A stretch of 29,859 nt of DNA, from the NCBI GenBank assembly GCA_027596195.1, contig JADGJG010000227.1, positions 1-29,859 on the forward strand, in the 5' to 3' direction. Origin of the DNA: Podochytrium sp. JEL0797. Its lineage: Eukaryota > Chytridiomycota > Chytridiomycetes > Chytridiales > Chytriomycetaceae. The position numbers and the translations under genes were made by a program. Under the pieces are notes generated by a model. It was not told the DNA's origin. It worked only from the letters and a program-made list of their open reading frames with translations, and did no database searches. This document shows positions 8,956-18,701 of the stretch, piece after piece (positions within the stretch are counted from its first letter, which is position 1; each line of letters starts with the position of its first letter).

Positions 8956-9926
8956 TCATCCAGCCCACAAGATAGCCAAAGTCAACAATAATAGTACGTT
9001 GTTATCGAAATATGGGATCTCAGAAGATGAAAATGTCGTGGAAGTTGTTTGCGATGCCAATGAAATCAAATTGCTTCCCGTCGGGGACGTGTTCGCAGTA
9101 TGCACGGACTCCGCCATTGAAGCAGCATAAGCACAAGCCGGAATTATAGCCATCGTGAAATTTCCGTTGAGAAAGCCAAGGATTGATTCTGCGTTCGCAC
9201 TGGAACAGTTGCTCGACAGGCAACTCTGTCCTGTCGCTCCTGCGATTGGAATTTCTCGGCCCGATTTCATCGCTAAAACAACGGGTACGCAATATTTGGT
9301 CAATGCATCTTCAGTCACGACATTCGAGGTATTGAATAGACAATTCGAGAAACATGAGGGAGCCGATTTGATCATGAGGAGAGCTTGCGTCAGCGCGACT
9401 ATCTCGTTTTTTTAATTATAATATAGGGGTGAGAAGAAAACGCGTCTCACCTTCTCCTGTGGGCCCATTGCTCACTGGTGCTTCCGACACCCCGGTCACG
9501 GCCGGCGAATTCACGAACCCACCAGCTAAAGTTGAAATGCATCCAGCAGCAAGATTAAAGGCATTCGATTGCAGCAAAAAGCTCCAAGCGACGCCGTCTG
9601 TTGGTGAACATGCCGTTTGGATGCAAGCCGTCGAGTTGAGATTCGATTTTACAATTCCGCTTCCCGGTTGATCAGCGCAGAAATTAAGCAGCATATCATT
9701 GTTTGTTGCGTTTATCAGCGCGCGACCTTCATTTAAGCAGGACAAGGCGCACGTTGGGGCCTGTCGGAGCAATCATTCCATGTCAGTGATGACTGATGAG
9801 ACTTGCCACGTCCTGGGGGAAAGGAATCCATAGCGCTCGACTCACATTCTCGAGAGCATTTGATAGAGCTTGGTTTGCAGGAATTTGCTGTGTGCTCGCA
9901 AGCCGGTGGGGAGGTGCTCCAACCAT
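8956..9926 (-). CDS. Cys-rich GPI-tail protein with two six-cysteine modules (copy 2, no visible signal peptide)
   Basis: Three-exon model on the minus strand: 9926-9846, 9760-9451 and 9398-8956, giving 277 aa. Intron 1 is 85 bp (GTGAGT...CCGACAG, with a CACTGAC branch-like site). Intron 2 is 52 bp and has the same phase (1) and the same place between modules as the intron in the neighbouring paralogue. Module 1 has the spacing C-x3-C-x19-C-x17-C-x4-C-x22-C, identical to module 1 of the paralogue. Module 2 is C-x3-C-x16-C-x22-C-x4-C-x23-C. A Ser/Thr-rich stretch and the hydrophobic end NNVLLLLTLAILWAG look like a GPI-attachment signal. The 27-aa first exon (MVGAPPHRLASTQQ...) is not a signal peptide, so the 5' end may be misjudged or truncated. 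The modules recall CFEM domains but have six, not eight, cysteines. Confidence 0.65.
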
Positions 9927-10046
9927 AAAAAAAATAACGAATCGAATTGTCAACCGCTTTTATTATTTTCCCAGCTCAACTAAGGAATATAACGGAAGAA
10001 AAGAAAAATACAGATATATAAGTTTGCAATGAAAAACCCAAGAGCT

Positions 10047-10922
10047 TCAAGCAAACGCCAACAAAATTCCAGCCAACAACACAGTTCCAAACACCCCAAC
10101 GATGGTCTGACCGGCGCCCGAGGTATTGGTGGACGTGGAAGTGGACGTGGACCCCGCGGCATTCGCCAGAACATACGCACACGCGTTTCCAAGCGTCGTA
10201 GAAAAGTTTCCAGCGAGCAGCTCGCCAACTGCCACCGCATTTGCGCCGCAGGTGTTAATGATGCAAGTAGTGAGGGCTGGAGTGGCAGCGGCAGAAGCAG
10301 CACTTTGAGTTCCAGTGGGAGTCGCGCCCATCGCCACGATTCCCTGACAGAACGCGGGGCTGACGGTGCTGGCGGTGATTGGCCCAGAAACGTTGAAAAA
10401 GCACTGGGGAACACATTTCGGTTGAGCATTGATATCAGTAACCAAGCTCGCGACGGCGGCTATTTTTTTGGAACGTATATGAGTAAAAATTGGCGGGGGA
10501 GATGAATAATATATACCTGCGCCAGAGGACGGCGTGAGCGCCGCGATACAATCGTTAATGAAAGACAACGAGTTTGCCGCCACCATCGTCTCGAAAGCAG
10601 TCAAATCCGTAGGGGAACAAGAAGTCATCGCGCAAGAGGTCGCGTTGAATGCACCAGGGGGTGACATTCCTGGCACCAACGAGCTGCAGAGTGCATTGAC
10701 CGTGGCGGACGTGGCTGTCGACGAGGCTGTGGCAGCGCCGTTGAAACACGAAAGAACACATGCAGGGGCCTGTGTTGCGTCGTTATTAAAAAAGTTGGGA
10801 TTCGCGGGTAAAAATAAGGTTTTTACCGTTTGAAGCACAGTCAAAAGAGGCGCCGATGCGCCCGTAGTCGTTTGAGAAAACACAGAAGAAGCAGCGAAGA
10901 GGGCGACAAGAAGGTATTGCAT
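10047..10922 (-). CDS. Secreted Cys-rich GPI-tail protein with two six-cysteine modules (copy 1)
   Basis: Two-exon model on the minus strand: 10922-10517 and 10459-10047, giving 272 aa. The intron is 57 bp (GTATATAT...AAAATAG) and could be read through, as it keeps frame and has no stop. The matching intron in the paralogue supports removal. The N-terminus MQYLLVALFAASSVFSQ is a clear signal peptide. Module 1 has C55, C59, C79, C97, C102 and C125; module 2 has C151, C155, C173, C201, C206 and C229. A Ser/Thr repeat and the hydrophobic C-terminus VGVFGTVLLAGILLAFA suggest GPI anchoring at the cell surface. N-glycosylation sequons are present. Function is unknown; CFEM-like adhesion or ligand binding is only a guess. 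The open frame runs upstream of this ATG, but the signal peptide fixes the start. Confidence 0.75.
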   Translation of the reverse strand: MQYLLVALFAASSVFSQTTTGASAPLLTVLQTVKTLFLPANPNFFNNDATQAPACVLSCFNGAATASSTATSATVNALCSSLVPGMSPPGAFNATSCAMTSCSPTDLTAFETMVAANSLSFINDCIAALTPSSGAGIYYSSPPPIFTHIRSKKIAAVASLVTDINAQPKCVPQCFFNVSGPITASTVSPAFCQGIVAMGATPTGTQSAASAAATPALTTCIINTCGANAVAVGELLAGNFSTTLGNACAYVLANAAGSTSTSTSTNTSGAGQTIVGVFGTVLLAGILLAFA

Positions 10923-11390
10923 TTTGACAGGATGTGCTGTTTTTCGCTTGATTTTTTCGGAGTGAAGGCCGGGGGCTTCGTGGCGGAAATTTTGACGGGT
11001 CGCACGCATGCTGCGGGCGGGAATGCATTCACGCAAAGGGTCCAAAGCTCGAACCAATTCCGTGTCCACCATCTCCCTCGTCGCCCAACGTGATTTTAAA
11101 ATTTGAAGTCTGGGAACAAGAGAGAAAAAGGAAAGGGAAAGGATATCGCACCAGTGTGAGGGATATAATTTCCCCGATCCGATTTTTTAACAGCGCATTC
11201 CAATTGCGTCTTTCCGAATTTCGTGACCGCCGAACTAGAACTGAAAGTTCAGGAGGGGAAATCTGCTCATTGCACGGGCACCGGCGGATAAAGCCCAAAG
11301 ATCACGAGGCTCTCTGCTCTTCTGCCGCATCGGCCATTCTGGCTCTTTTTTTCCGTTCGCTGATCAACGGAAGACAATTCGTCGCGAAAA
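10923..11390. other. Divergent intergenic region between the Cys-rich gene and membrane-protein copy A
   Basis: The stretch lies between a minus-strand start (10922) and a plus-strand start (11391) and probably holds both promoters. Open frames here have no recognisable domain. I see no RNA gene or repeat. Confidence 0.45.
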
Positions 11391-13443
11391 ATGGAGCGAA
11401 CAGTTTCTATCGATGCGGCCCCAGCCCCACCGCCTCAACAAAAAGTGAAAGCCACTGGACCTTCTGCGTTTGCTAGCTGGGCCAGCAAACCAAGCCCAGT
11501 CAGCGTCCCAAAGACCGGAGCCGGGATTCCCGAATCTGACAATGAAGGCCTCAAGTTGCGAGTCAACAAAAAGGCTCACGGGCCAGGAGAAGGTTCGTTT
11601 CACTTTCCTTTTTACGAAACCTTATCAACGGAAAAAAGAAGGCGATGACGACGACGAGGAACCAACCGCAGAACCATCCAAACTGGGGGCCAAATCGTCA
11701 GAAGACAAAACCAGAAGATCCGCTCGATCCGCCATGTCCAACGCATCATCTATGGGAGCCAGTTCCACCGTGAGAGAAATCACTGAAACTTGGACTGTGA
11801 TTGCGCAAAAAATGAAATGGAGTATTCTCGCTCTTATCCTGAATGGAGCGCTCATCATTTTCCTCAACGCGATCCGAATCGGTTTGGTGGTCGATATTGA
11901 CGCAGTTCTTATCGGAAACTACGGTGGTGTGATGTTAGAACTTGTTCTCCTCATCTGCAACATTGTGTCGATTTGGAGCCTCGAGGAAGCAGCATCCTGT
12001 GTGTTTGGGTACTTGCTGTCTCAAAAGAAGGGATTCAGTTTAGCTGTTTGTGGTTATCTGCAGACGCCGTCGTTTGGCAAGCTCGGGTTCTCTCAGACTC
12101 TTTCGTTGACGAGCCCGTCGCGAAAGATTTTGACGCGCATCTCGTTCATCTGGATCGCGATTGAAGTTTTGAAGCTATTTACTCCTTTCAGCGCAATTGC
12201 TCTCAACTCTCAGCAATATGCGACATTCAACGATATGAGCGACTGTGCTTATTTTGTTCAGGACCCAAAAACTGGTCCAGTCGATAGAGAATGGCCCACC
12301 TTGGACACTGAGAGCGGTGTTGGAGAGTACGTATTTGGATCCTCTCTTGGAACCATGAGATCTGAAGTGGGAGGAGTGAATGTCACGACCGCAATGCACC
12401 CACCAACGCTCATCTCAAGTTTAAACAACGGTGATATCATTGAAGGACTTGGCTTCACAGTGGATATTAGTACAACTTGCTCCTGCTCTACGGGAGTAAG
12501 TAGTCAAGCGTTTGCTTCTGCTGGTGTCGACCCCAGCCAGTCCAACGCGACCGTTCAAAATTTCCTGAGCCTAAATCAGAAAATGGGTCTCACATTTGGA
12601 GTGGTGCATGACAACGTGTCTGTTACTCTGTCAAATGTCTTCAGTGGCGCTAATCTCTGTGGTGGGAACGGTGTATCCATTTTCCTTCCCCTCATTTGCT
12701 CCACCGTCATGTCGAACCACAACGCCGCCCATTTGGAAATTCAGTTCATGACCGATGGAACAAGTGCGTCAATTTCACCCAACACTGTCACTTTTCTGTC
12801 AAGTACGGGAACCGCCGACATTCCAACCTGGCTCTCCTTCGCCATGAACGCCATCACAAACGGTCCTACCTCCTACTACCTTACTCCACCCACCGTCCCC
12901 GGAAGTCTCGCTCCACTGCTATGGTGGACGTCCCCGAACCTCATCGCCATCGACCGTGCCGCAGTCGAAGCCGGAATGGAAACCATGTACGCGATCCTCT
13001 TCAAAGCCGGCATCCAACGCACTTACACTCCACGCGCCACTTCATGTATCCGCAAAAACACACTCATCTCTCACCAGAGCACAATCCTGATGACTGACCA
13101 AGGATATTACATCACCTTGGTGATGCTGGGCATCCAAATGAGTGTGGCCATTGGCTCCATTGCCGCGTTTATATTGTGGTTCATGTCCCCAAATCCAATT
13201 GGCCCTGCCATTCGTGCCACGCAGGAAAGCATTTTTTTGATGACGCTATTGACCTCCAGTCCTCATCTGGGAATCGGAATCAACGAGCTATGTAACGCGG
13301 AAACTTATGCGATTTGGCAGAGGCTGGATGTTGTGTGTCGGATTGGAGAGAGTGTGGACACATTGGACGACGAAGTGGGCAAGATTATTGTGGACAAGCC
13401 GTCGTTGGTTCGGGCGATCCAGAATGGGAAAAAATACTTTTAA
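11391..13443 (+). CDS. Four-TM membrane protein of an unrecognised tandem family (copy A)
   Basis: Two exons: 11391-11592 and 11639-13443, giving 668 aa. The 46-bp intron (GTTCGT...AAAAAAG) is at the same place and phase as in copy C. The N-terminal ~125 residues are cytosolic-looking and charged, with an acidic run and KTRRSARSAMSNASS. Predicted TM helices are near 128-152, 163-195, 231-256 and 556-583. Between TM3 and TM4 is a ~300-residue loop with cysteines (CSC, NLCGG, LICS, SCIRK) and several N-x-S/T sequons, so it is probably outside the cell or in a lumen. The 85-residue tail carries LCNAETYAIWQRLDVVCRIGES and ends GKKYF. I do not recognise the family. Its nearest relative here is copy C, almost identical over long stretches. 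Confidence 0.8.
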
Positions 13444-13599
13444 TTTGTTAATTTTGAGTTGTTTGCTTTAGATGAATTTCTTTTCTCTTGGTATAGCTAT
13501 GATGTGAAACGCGTTTTATGATCTCGATAGAGAGATCGTCTGGAAATCCCCAAAAAAAATCAGATCTAGTCGCGTCTTTCGATCATTTACCACGTCGCC

Positions 13600-16469
13600 A
13601 TGGATCAAAATGCACAAGAGAGTCCTACTCCCATCACAGCCACGGCTTTACCGCTGGGTAGCCTAGAGATTATTACCCATGTTCTCACCGCGCCGGAGCG
13701 CGTCACACAGTCGATGGATCTTTCGATATCCGGGAATCGCGATGAAATGTCGGCGAAACCCCAAGTGGCTCCTTCATCGAGTATCTTTATTAGGAAAAGC
13801 ATTGAAGTGGCTCAAGAAGAGGATAATATGAACGCGTCTGCCGGAAACTCGCAAAACTTGCCTGCACGTGAATCAAAAGAGGCTCTCTCATTGATCCACG
13901 GCGCGAGCCATACAATCTCTATACCAGCATTTCGTGACGACACGCCGTTGAACCCATTTGTTGCACCCAAGGAAATAGCAGAAAAAATAGCCAGTCGTAA
14001 TACCTACCTAATTTTCTACTTTTCGCCTTCTTTTTTAATCCTTGACTTTAAATTCCATTAGCTTCGATGAAAGGATCGTTAGCTTTCTTAGCGGGGAAAA
14101 AGGCCACTTCCATGAAAGGCTCTTTATCTCATTTAGTGGGGAAAAAAGCCAGTGGTAATACCTAATTTTCTACTTCCTTTTCTTCGAATCCTTAGTTCTT
14201 TTTTATAGGGTCGATGAAAAGTTCGTTAGCTGCATTCCCACCCATCACTTCGGTTGATCGTCGTCTCAGCAACGAATCATCTCGCAGCGAATCCCATGAA
14301 AATGACGCTCAACTTTCAGTTCATTTGACCTCGGCCCTAATGAAAAGGGACAGTTTGAAAGGTGACACTTGAATAAGCATGATTCAAAAACTAAAAACAT
14401 TTTACGTGTAACAGGGAAAAAACAAACCAAACTTTGGTTTGCAGATTTTGAAGATGAGAGTGATGAAAAAGCCAGCCAGAAATTGGGCTCAAGAGAAGTC
14501 GACAAACCAAATGACTTATCGGGTTCAGATGATGGAGGCGAAAGTCAACAAGAAAAAAATGACGAGGACAAATCGACACCCAATGTATCCAAAATGGCTG
14601 TCAGCGACTCAAATCGTGAGACTAATGGTGGCGTGGTGGCTCAGCCAATCGAGCCTGGGTATTATACGGGAAAATCGATCCATTCAATCCGTTCAAAATC
14701 ACTTGCCTCCAACGCTTCTTCCACGGGAGGTGGTTTGACAAGAGAAATCACTGAAACTTGGAGTACAATCGTCAAAAAAATGAAATGGTCGATTCTCTCC
14801 GTTGCCATCAACGGATTGCTATTGGGTTTACTTTCGGATGCAAAAGTCGGAGTCATTCTCACGATTGACGCGTCTCTGGTGAACCAGTTCGGAGGCATCA
14901 TTCTTCTTGTGGTTCTGCTCATCACCAATACCGTGACCATTTGGAGCCTTAATGAGGCAGGCTCGTGCATCTTTGGATACCTTTTATCCAGCAAGTCAGG
15001 ATACACTTTTGCAGTCTGCGGATACATGCACTCCTCCACTGTTGGGAAGATGTTGTTCTCGCAAAGTTTATCTCTCACGAGCAAGTATCGCAAAGTTCTT
15101 ACGCGTGCTGCGTTTCTGTGGGTTCTGCTTGAACTCGTCAAGATTTTGACTCCGTTCATTGCAATTTCAGTGGTGGGACAGAGATACGCCATATTCAACA
15201 CGTTCACAGACTGCATATACTTTACTCAAGACGATAAACTGCGCCCGTTTGATAGAAAGTGGCCCACACTGGACTCTGCCAGTGGAGTTGCCGAGTACGT
15301 GTTTGGTTCTTCTTTGGGAATCATGAGATCCGAAGTCACTGCCAATCTGACCACCGCAATGTATCCACCGTCGCTTATTTCAGTTGTCAACAATGGAGAC
15401 GTAATTGAAGGACTCGGGTTTACGGCAGACATTTTGACGACTTGCATGTGCCCAAACAATCTCACGACACAAGCGCTCATCAATGCTGGAGTAGATGCTT
15501 CCCAAGTAGGAGAAATAATGCAAGAGTACTTGGCATTGGAAAGAATGCCTGGAATCACGTTCGGCGTCGTCACCCACAATGATTCTCTTGTCATTTCAAA
15601 CGTCTTCAGTGGGTACAACCTTTGCGGAGTGAGTCTCTCACCTTAAAACCAATTAAACGTAGTTGCTCATGCTGTTCTGCTTCAAAAAGGGAAACAGCCG
15701 CAAGTTGAATCAGCCTCTTGTCTGCTCCACTGTCATGAACAACCACCAAGTTGCCTCACTTGAAATAACTTTTATGACGGATGGAACAACGGCTTCAATC
15801 TCGCCTGCAAATGTGAATCTCTTGAATCCAGTCTCAAAGGCGAATGTGGATACGTGGCTCTCTTTCGCAATGAACAGTATCACAAATGGTCCCGTGTCCT
15901 CCTACATGACACCTGCAACAGTCCCTGGTAGTCTGGCCCCGCTGCTCTGGTGGACCTCTCCCAACCTCATTGCCATGGATCGCGCGTCCGTTGAGGCTGG
16001 AATCGAAACCATGTACGCGATTCTATTCAAAGCCGCCATCCAGAGAACGTATACAGCAGAAGGCGCGTCATGTCCACGAAAGAATGTGATTGCGTCGTTC
16101 CAGAGCTTGGTTTCAATCTTGCCGTCGGGGTACGGGATTTCAGTCATCTTTTTGGTTATCCAAATGTCAATTTCGGTGCTTTCCATCCTGTCCTTCTCAC
16201 TCTGGTTAACTTCGAGTTCGCCACTGGGTCCCGCCGTACGCGCCACCCAGGAGCCCATATATCTCATTACACTACTCGCGTCTTCCAACAACGTGGGACT
16301 GGGTCTGAACGATTTATGTAACGCAGAAACGTATTCCATTTGGCAAAAGTTGGACACGAAATGCCGGATCGGCGAAAGCGCCATGACGCTTGACAGCGAT
16401 ATCGGGAAAATCGTGGTGGACAAACCGAGTCTCGTGAGGCCTCTCACAAACGGAAGAAGATATTCTTGA
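13600..16469 (+). CDS. Four-TM membrane protein of the same family (copy B, divergent, long N-terminus)
   Basis: Five exons: 13600-13996, 14062-14154, 14209-14361, 14415-15628 and 15690-16469, giving 878 aa. Introns are 65, 54, 53 and 61 bp. Introns 1-3 are phase 1; intron 4 is phase 0. The TM core, ectodomain and tail match copies A and C (TREITETWS, SLNEAGSCIFGYLL, VPGSLAPLLWWTSPNL, LCNAETYSIWQKLD), but it is clearly more diverged. The N-terminal cytosolic part is about 250 residues longer and partly built of a 15-residue repeat (SMKGSLAFLAGKKAT, SMKGSLSHLVGKKAS, then SMKSSLAAF). Intron 4 splits LCG|GNS in the ectodomain, where A and C have no intron. Without the splices the frame breaks at about 14061 and 15646. 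The exon 1 assignment rests on frame and splice signals. Confidence 0.72.
13997..14208 (+). repeat. Duplicated intron pair in copy B
   Basis: Intron 1 (13997-14061) and intron 2 (14155-14208) both start GTAATACCTA and continue with ATTTTCTACTT and a T-rich stretch. Their upstream exon edges are also alike (GCCAGTC and GCCAGTG). This shows that an exon-intron unit was duplicated, not just an exon. Confidence 0.75.
14064..14153 (+). repeat. Two tandem 45-bp coding repeats (exon 2 of copy B)
   Basis: Positions 14064-14108 and 14109-14153 encode SMKGSLAFLAGKKAT and SMKGSLSHLVGKKAS. A third, partial unit (SMKSSLAAF) opens the next exon at 14211. Many of the differences between units are at synonymous positions, which suggests the duplication is not very recent and the peptide is under some constraint. 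Confidence 0.85.
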
Positions 16470-16544
16470 AACTTCAGTATCGTTCATTTCTTGTGTTGTT
16501 TTTTTCCAAAAAAATTGTTGAAAAACGCGACAATTTTGATCCCC

Positions 16545-18587
16545 ATGTCACTTTCGGTTCCATCAACCAAGGGGGATCGAAGGGCGTCGATTGACACACG
16601 GTTTTTGCCCGCAACTCCTGAAGGAAATTCCGGGAACATGCTGACCATACCGACTGATCTGGTCGAAATCGAGTCTCAAGGACTCAAGCTGCGAGCTGGC
16701 AAAAAAGTGCCAGGGCCGGGTGAAGGTTCGGAGCTTGATGACCTGCATTTTATATTTAAGCTTCTAAAGAATGGCACAATAGATGATGATGCCTGTACGC
16801 AGGACGCGGAAGCCGCAGAACCATACAAACTGGGGGCCAGATCCTCCACCGACAAAACAAGACGCTCCGTACGATCTGCTATATCCAACGCGTCTTCGAT
16901 GGGAGCCAACTCCACCGTTAGAGAAATTACCGAAACATGGACAGTGATTGCACAAAAAATGAAAGCGAGTATTCTCGCTCTCGTGCTCAACGGATCACTC
17001 ATCATTTTCCTCAACGCGATCCGAACCGGTTTGGTGGTCAATATCGACGCATCCTTTATTGGAAATTATGGCGGCGTGTTACTGGAACTCGTACTCCTTA
17101 TCTGCAACATTATGTCCATTTGGAGTCTCGAAGAAGCTGCATCCTGTGTGTTTGGGTATTTGCTGTCTCAAAAGCGAGGATTCAGTTTGGCCGTTTGTGG
17201 TTATCTGCAGACGCCATCGTTTGGAAAGCTCGGATTCTCTCAGACGCTTTCGTTGACGAGTCCGTCGCGAAAGATTTTGACGCGCATCTCGTTCATCTGG
17301 ATTGTGATTGAGATCCTGAAGCTATTCACTCCGTTTAGCGCAATCGCTCTCAACTCTCAGCAATATGCGACATTCAACGACGTGAGTGATTGCGCATACT
17401 ACCTTCAAGATCCAGAAATTGGGCCGGTGGACAGAAAATGGCCTAACTTGGACACCGAGGGCGGTGTCGGAGAATACGTATTTGGCTCATCTCTTGGAAC
17501 CATGAGATCCGAAGTGGGGGGGGTCAATATCACAACCGCGATGTACCCACCAACACTCATCTCGAGTTTAAACAACGGTGACACCATTCAAGGGCCTGGA
17601 TTCACTGCCAAAATCAGTTCCACCTGTAAATGCGCGACAGGCGTGGATCCAGTTTCCCTCACGGCAGCAGGTGTCGATTCTAGCCAAGCCAACGCGACGG
17701 CCCAGAATTTCCTCGCCATGGACCAAAAAATGGGTCTCACATTCGGAGTCACGAGCGACAACATTTCCGTGAACATTTCGAACGCTTTCAGTGGTGTGGA
17801 CTTGTGCGGTGGAAGTGGAGTCAACCTGTTTCTACCCCTCGTTTGCTCCACCGTCCTTTCAAACCACAACGCCGCCCTTTTGGAAATCCAGTTCATGACA
17901 GACGGAACAAGCGCCTCTATCGCCCCCAACACTGTCACTTTTCTGTCAAATACAGGGCCAGCCGACCTAACCTGGCTCTCCTTCGCCATGACCGCAATCA
18001 CAAACGGTCCCACCTCCTACTACCTCACTCCACCCACCGTTCCCGGAAGTCTCGCTCCACTGCTATGGTGGACCTCCCCAAACCTCATCGCCATTGATCG
18101 TGCCGCAGTCGAAGCCGGAATGGAAACCATGTACGCGATCCTGTTCAAAGGCGCCATCCAACGCACTTACACCCCAAACGGCCAGTCGTGTATCCGCAAA
18201 AACACACTTATCTCTCACCAGAGCACCATCATGATGACCGACCAAGGATACTACATCACTTTGGTGATGCTGGGTATTCAAATGAGTGTGGCGATTAGCT
18301 CCATTGCCGCGTTTATATTGTGGTTCATGTCCCCGAATCCCATTGGCCCCGCCATTCGTGCCACACAGGAAAGCATTTATTTGATGACGCTATTGACCTC
18401 CAGTCCTCATTTGGGAATTGGGATCAACGAGCTGTGTAACGCGGAAACTTACGCGATTTGGCAGAGGTTGGATGTCGTATGTCGGATTGGAGAGAGTGTG
18501 GACACATTGGACGACGAAGTGGGGAAAATCATAGTGGACAAGCCGTCGTTGGTTCGGGCGATCCAGAATGGGAAAAAATACTTTTAA
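16545..18587 (+). CDS. Four-TM membrane protein of the same family (copy C)
   Basis: Preferred model: exons 16545-16725 and 16783-18587, giving 661 aa. The 57-bp segment 16726-16782 (GTTCGG...CACAATAG) keeps frame and has no stop, so an unspliced 680-aa form is possible. Copy A has a required intron at the same codon, and after splicing the second exons of A and C are both 1805 bp. The open frame begins at a TTG; the first ATG is at 16545. TM layout, ectodomain cysteines and tail are as in copy A, with very high identity: the last stretch from GTGGACAAGCCG to the stop is the same base for base. N-terminal motifs GLKLRAGKKVPGPGEG and DKTRRSVRSAISNASS match A. Function is unknown. Confidence 0.8.
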   Translation: MSLSVPSTKGDRRASIDTRFLPATPEGNSGNMLTIPTDLVEIESQGLKLRAGKKVPGPGEGSELDDLHFIFKLLKNGTIDDDACTQDAEAAEPYKLGARSSTDKTRRSVRSAISNASSMGANSTVREITETWTVIAQKMKASILALVLNGSLIIFLNAIRTGLVVNIDASFIGNYGGVLLELVLLICNIMSIWSLEEAASCVFGYLLSQKRGFSLAVCGYLQTPSFGKLGFSQTLSLTSPSRKILTRISFIWIVIEILKLFTPFSAIALNSQQYATFNDVSDCAYYLQDPEIGPVDRKWPNLDTEGGVGEYVFGSSLGTMRSEVGGVNITTAMYPPTLISSLNNGDTIQGPGFTAKISSTCKCATGVDPVSLTAAGVDSSQANATAQNFLAMDQKMGLTFGVTSDNISVNISNAFSGVDLCGGSGVNLFLPLVCSTVLSNHNAALLEIQFMTDGTSASIAPNTVTFLSNTGPADLTWLSFAMTAITNGPTSYYLTPPTVPGSLAPLLWWTSPNLIAIDRAAVEAGMETMYAILFKGAIQRTYTPNGQSCIRKNTLISHQSTIMMTDQGYYITLVMLGIQMSVAISSIAAFILWFMSPNPIGPAIRATQESIYLMTLLTSSPHLGIGINELCNAETYAIWQRLDVVCRIGESVDTLDDEVGKIIVDKPSLVRAIQNGKKYF

Positions 18588-18701
18588 TTTTCTATTCAAT
18601 GCGAAATGGGTTTTTATCAGATTCGAAAGAAGAAGGAATTCTGGTGCCAAACCAGTGCCAAACTCGCGTGTTCGAAAACTGCGCAAAAAAACCTTCGAAA
18701 A

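Noticed and set aside
16491..16544. Upstream extension of membrane-protein copy C
   Set aside because: It begins at TTG and reads through an A/T-rich leader; ATG 16545 gives a start comparable to copy A.
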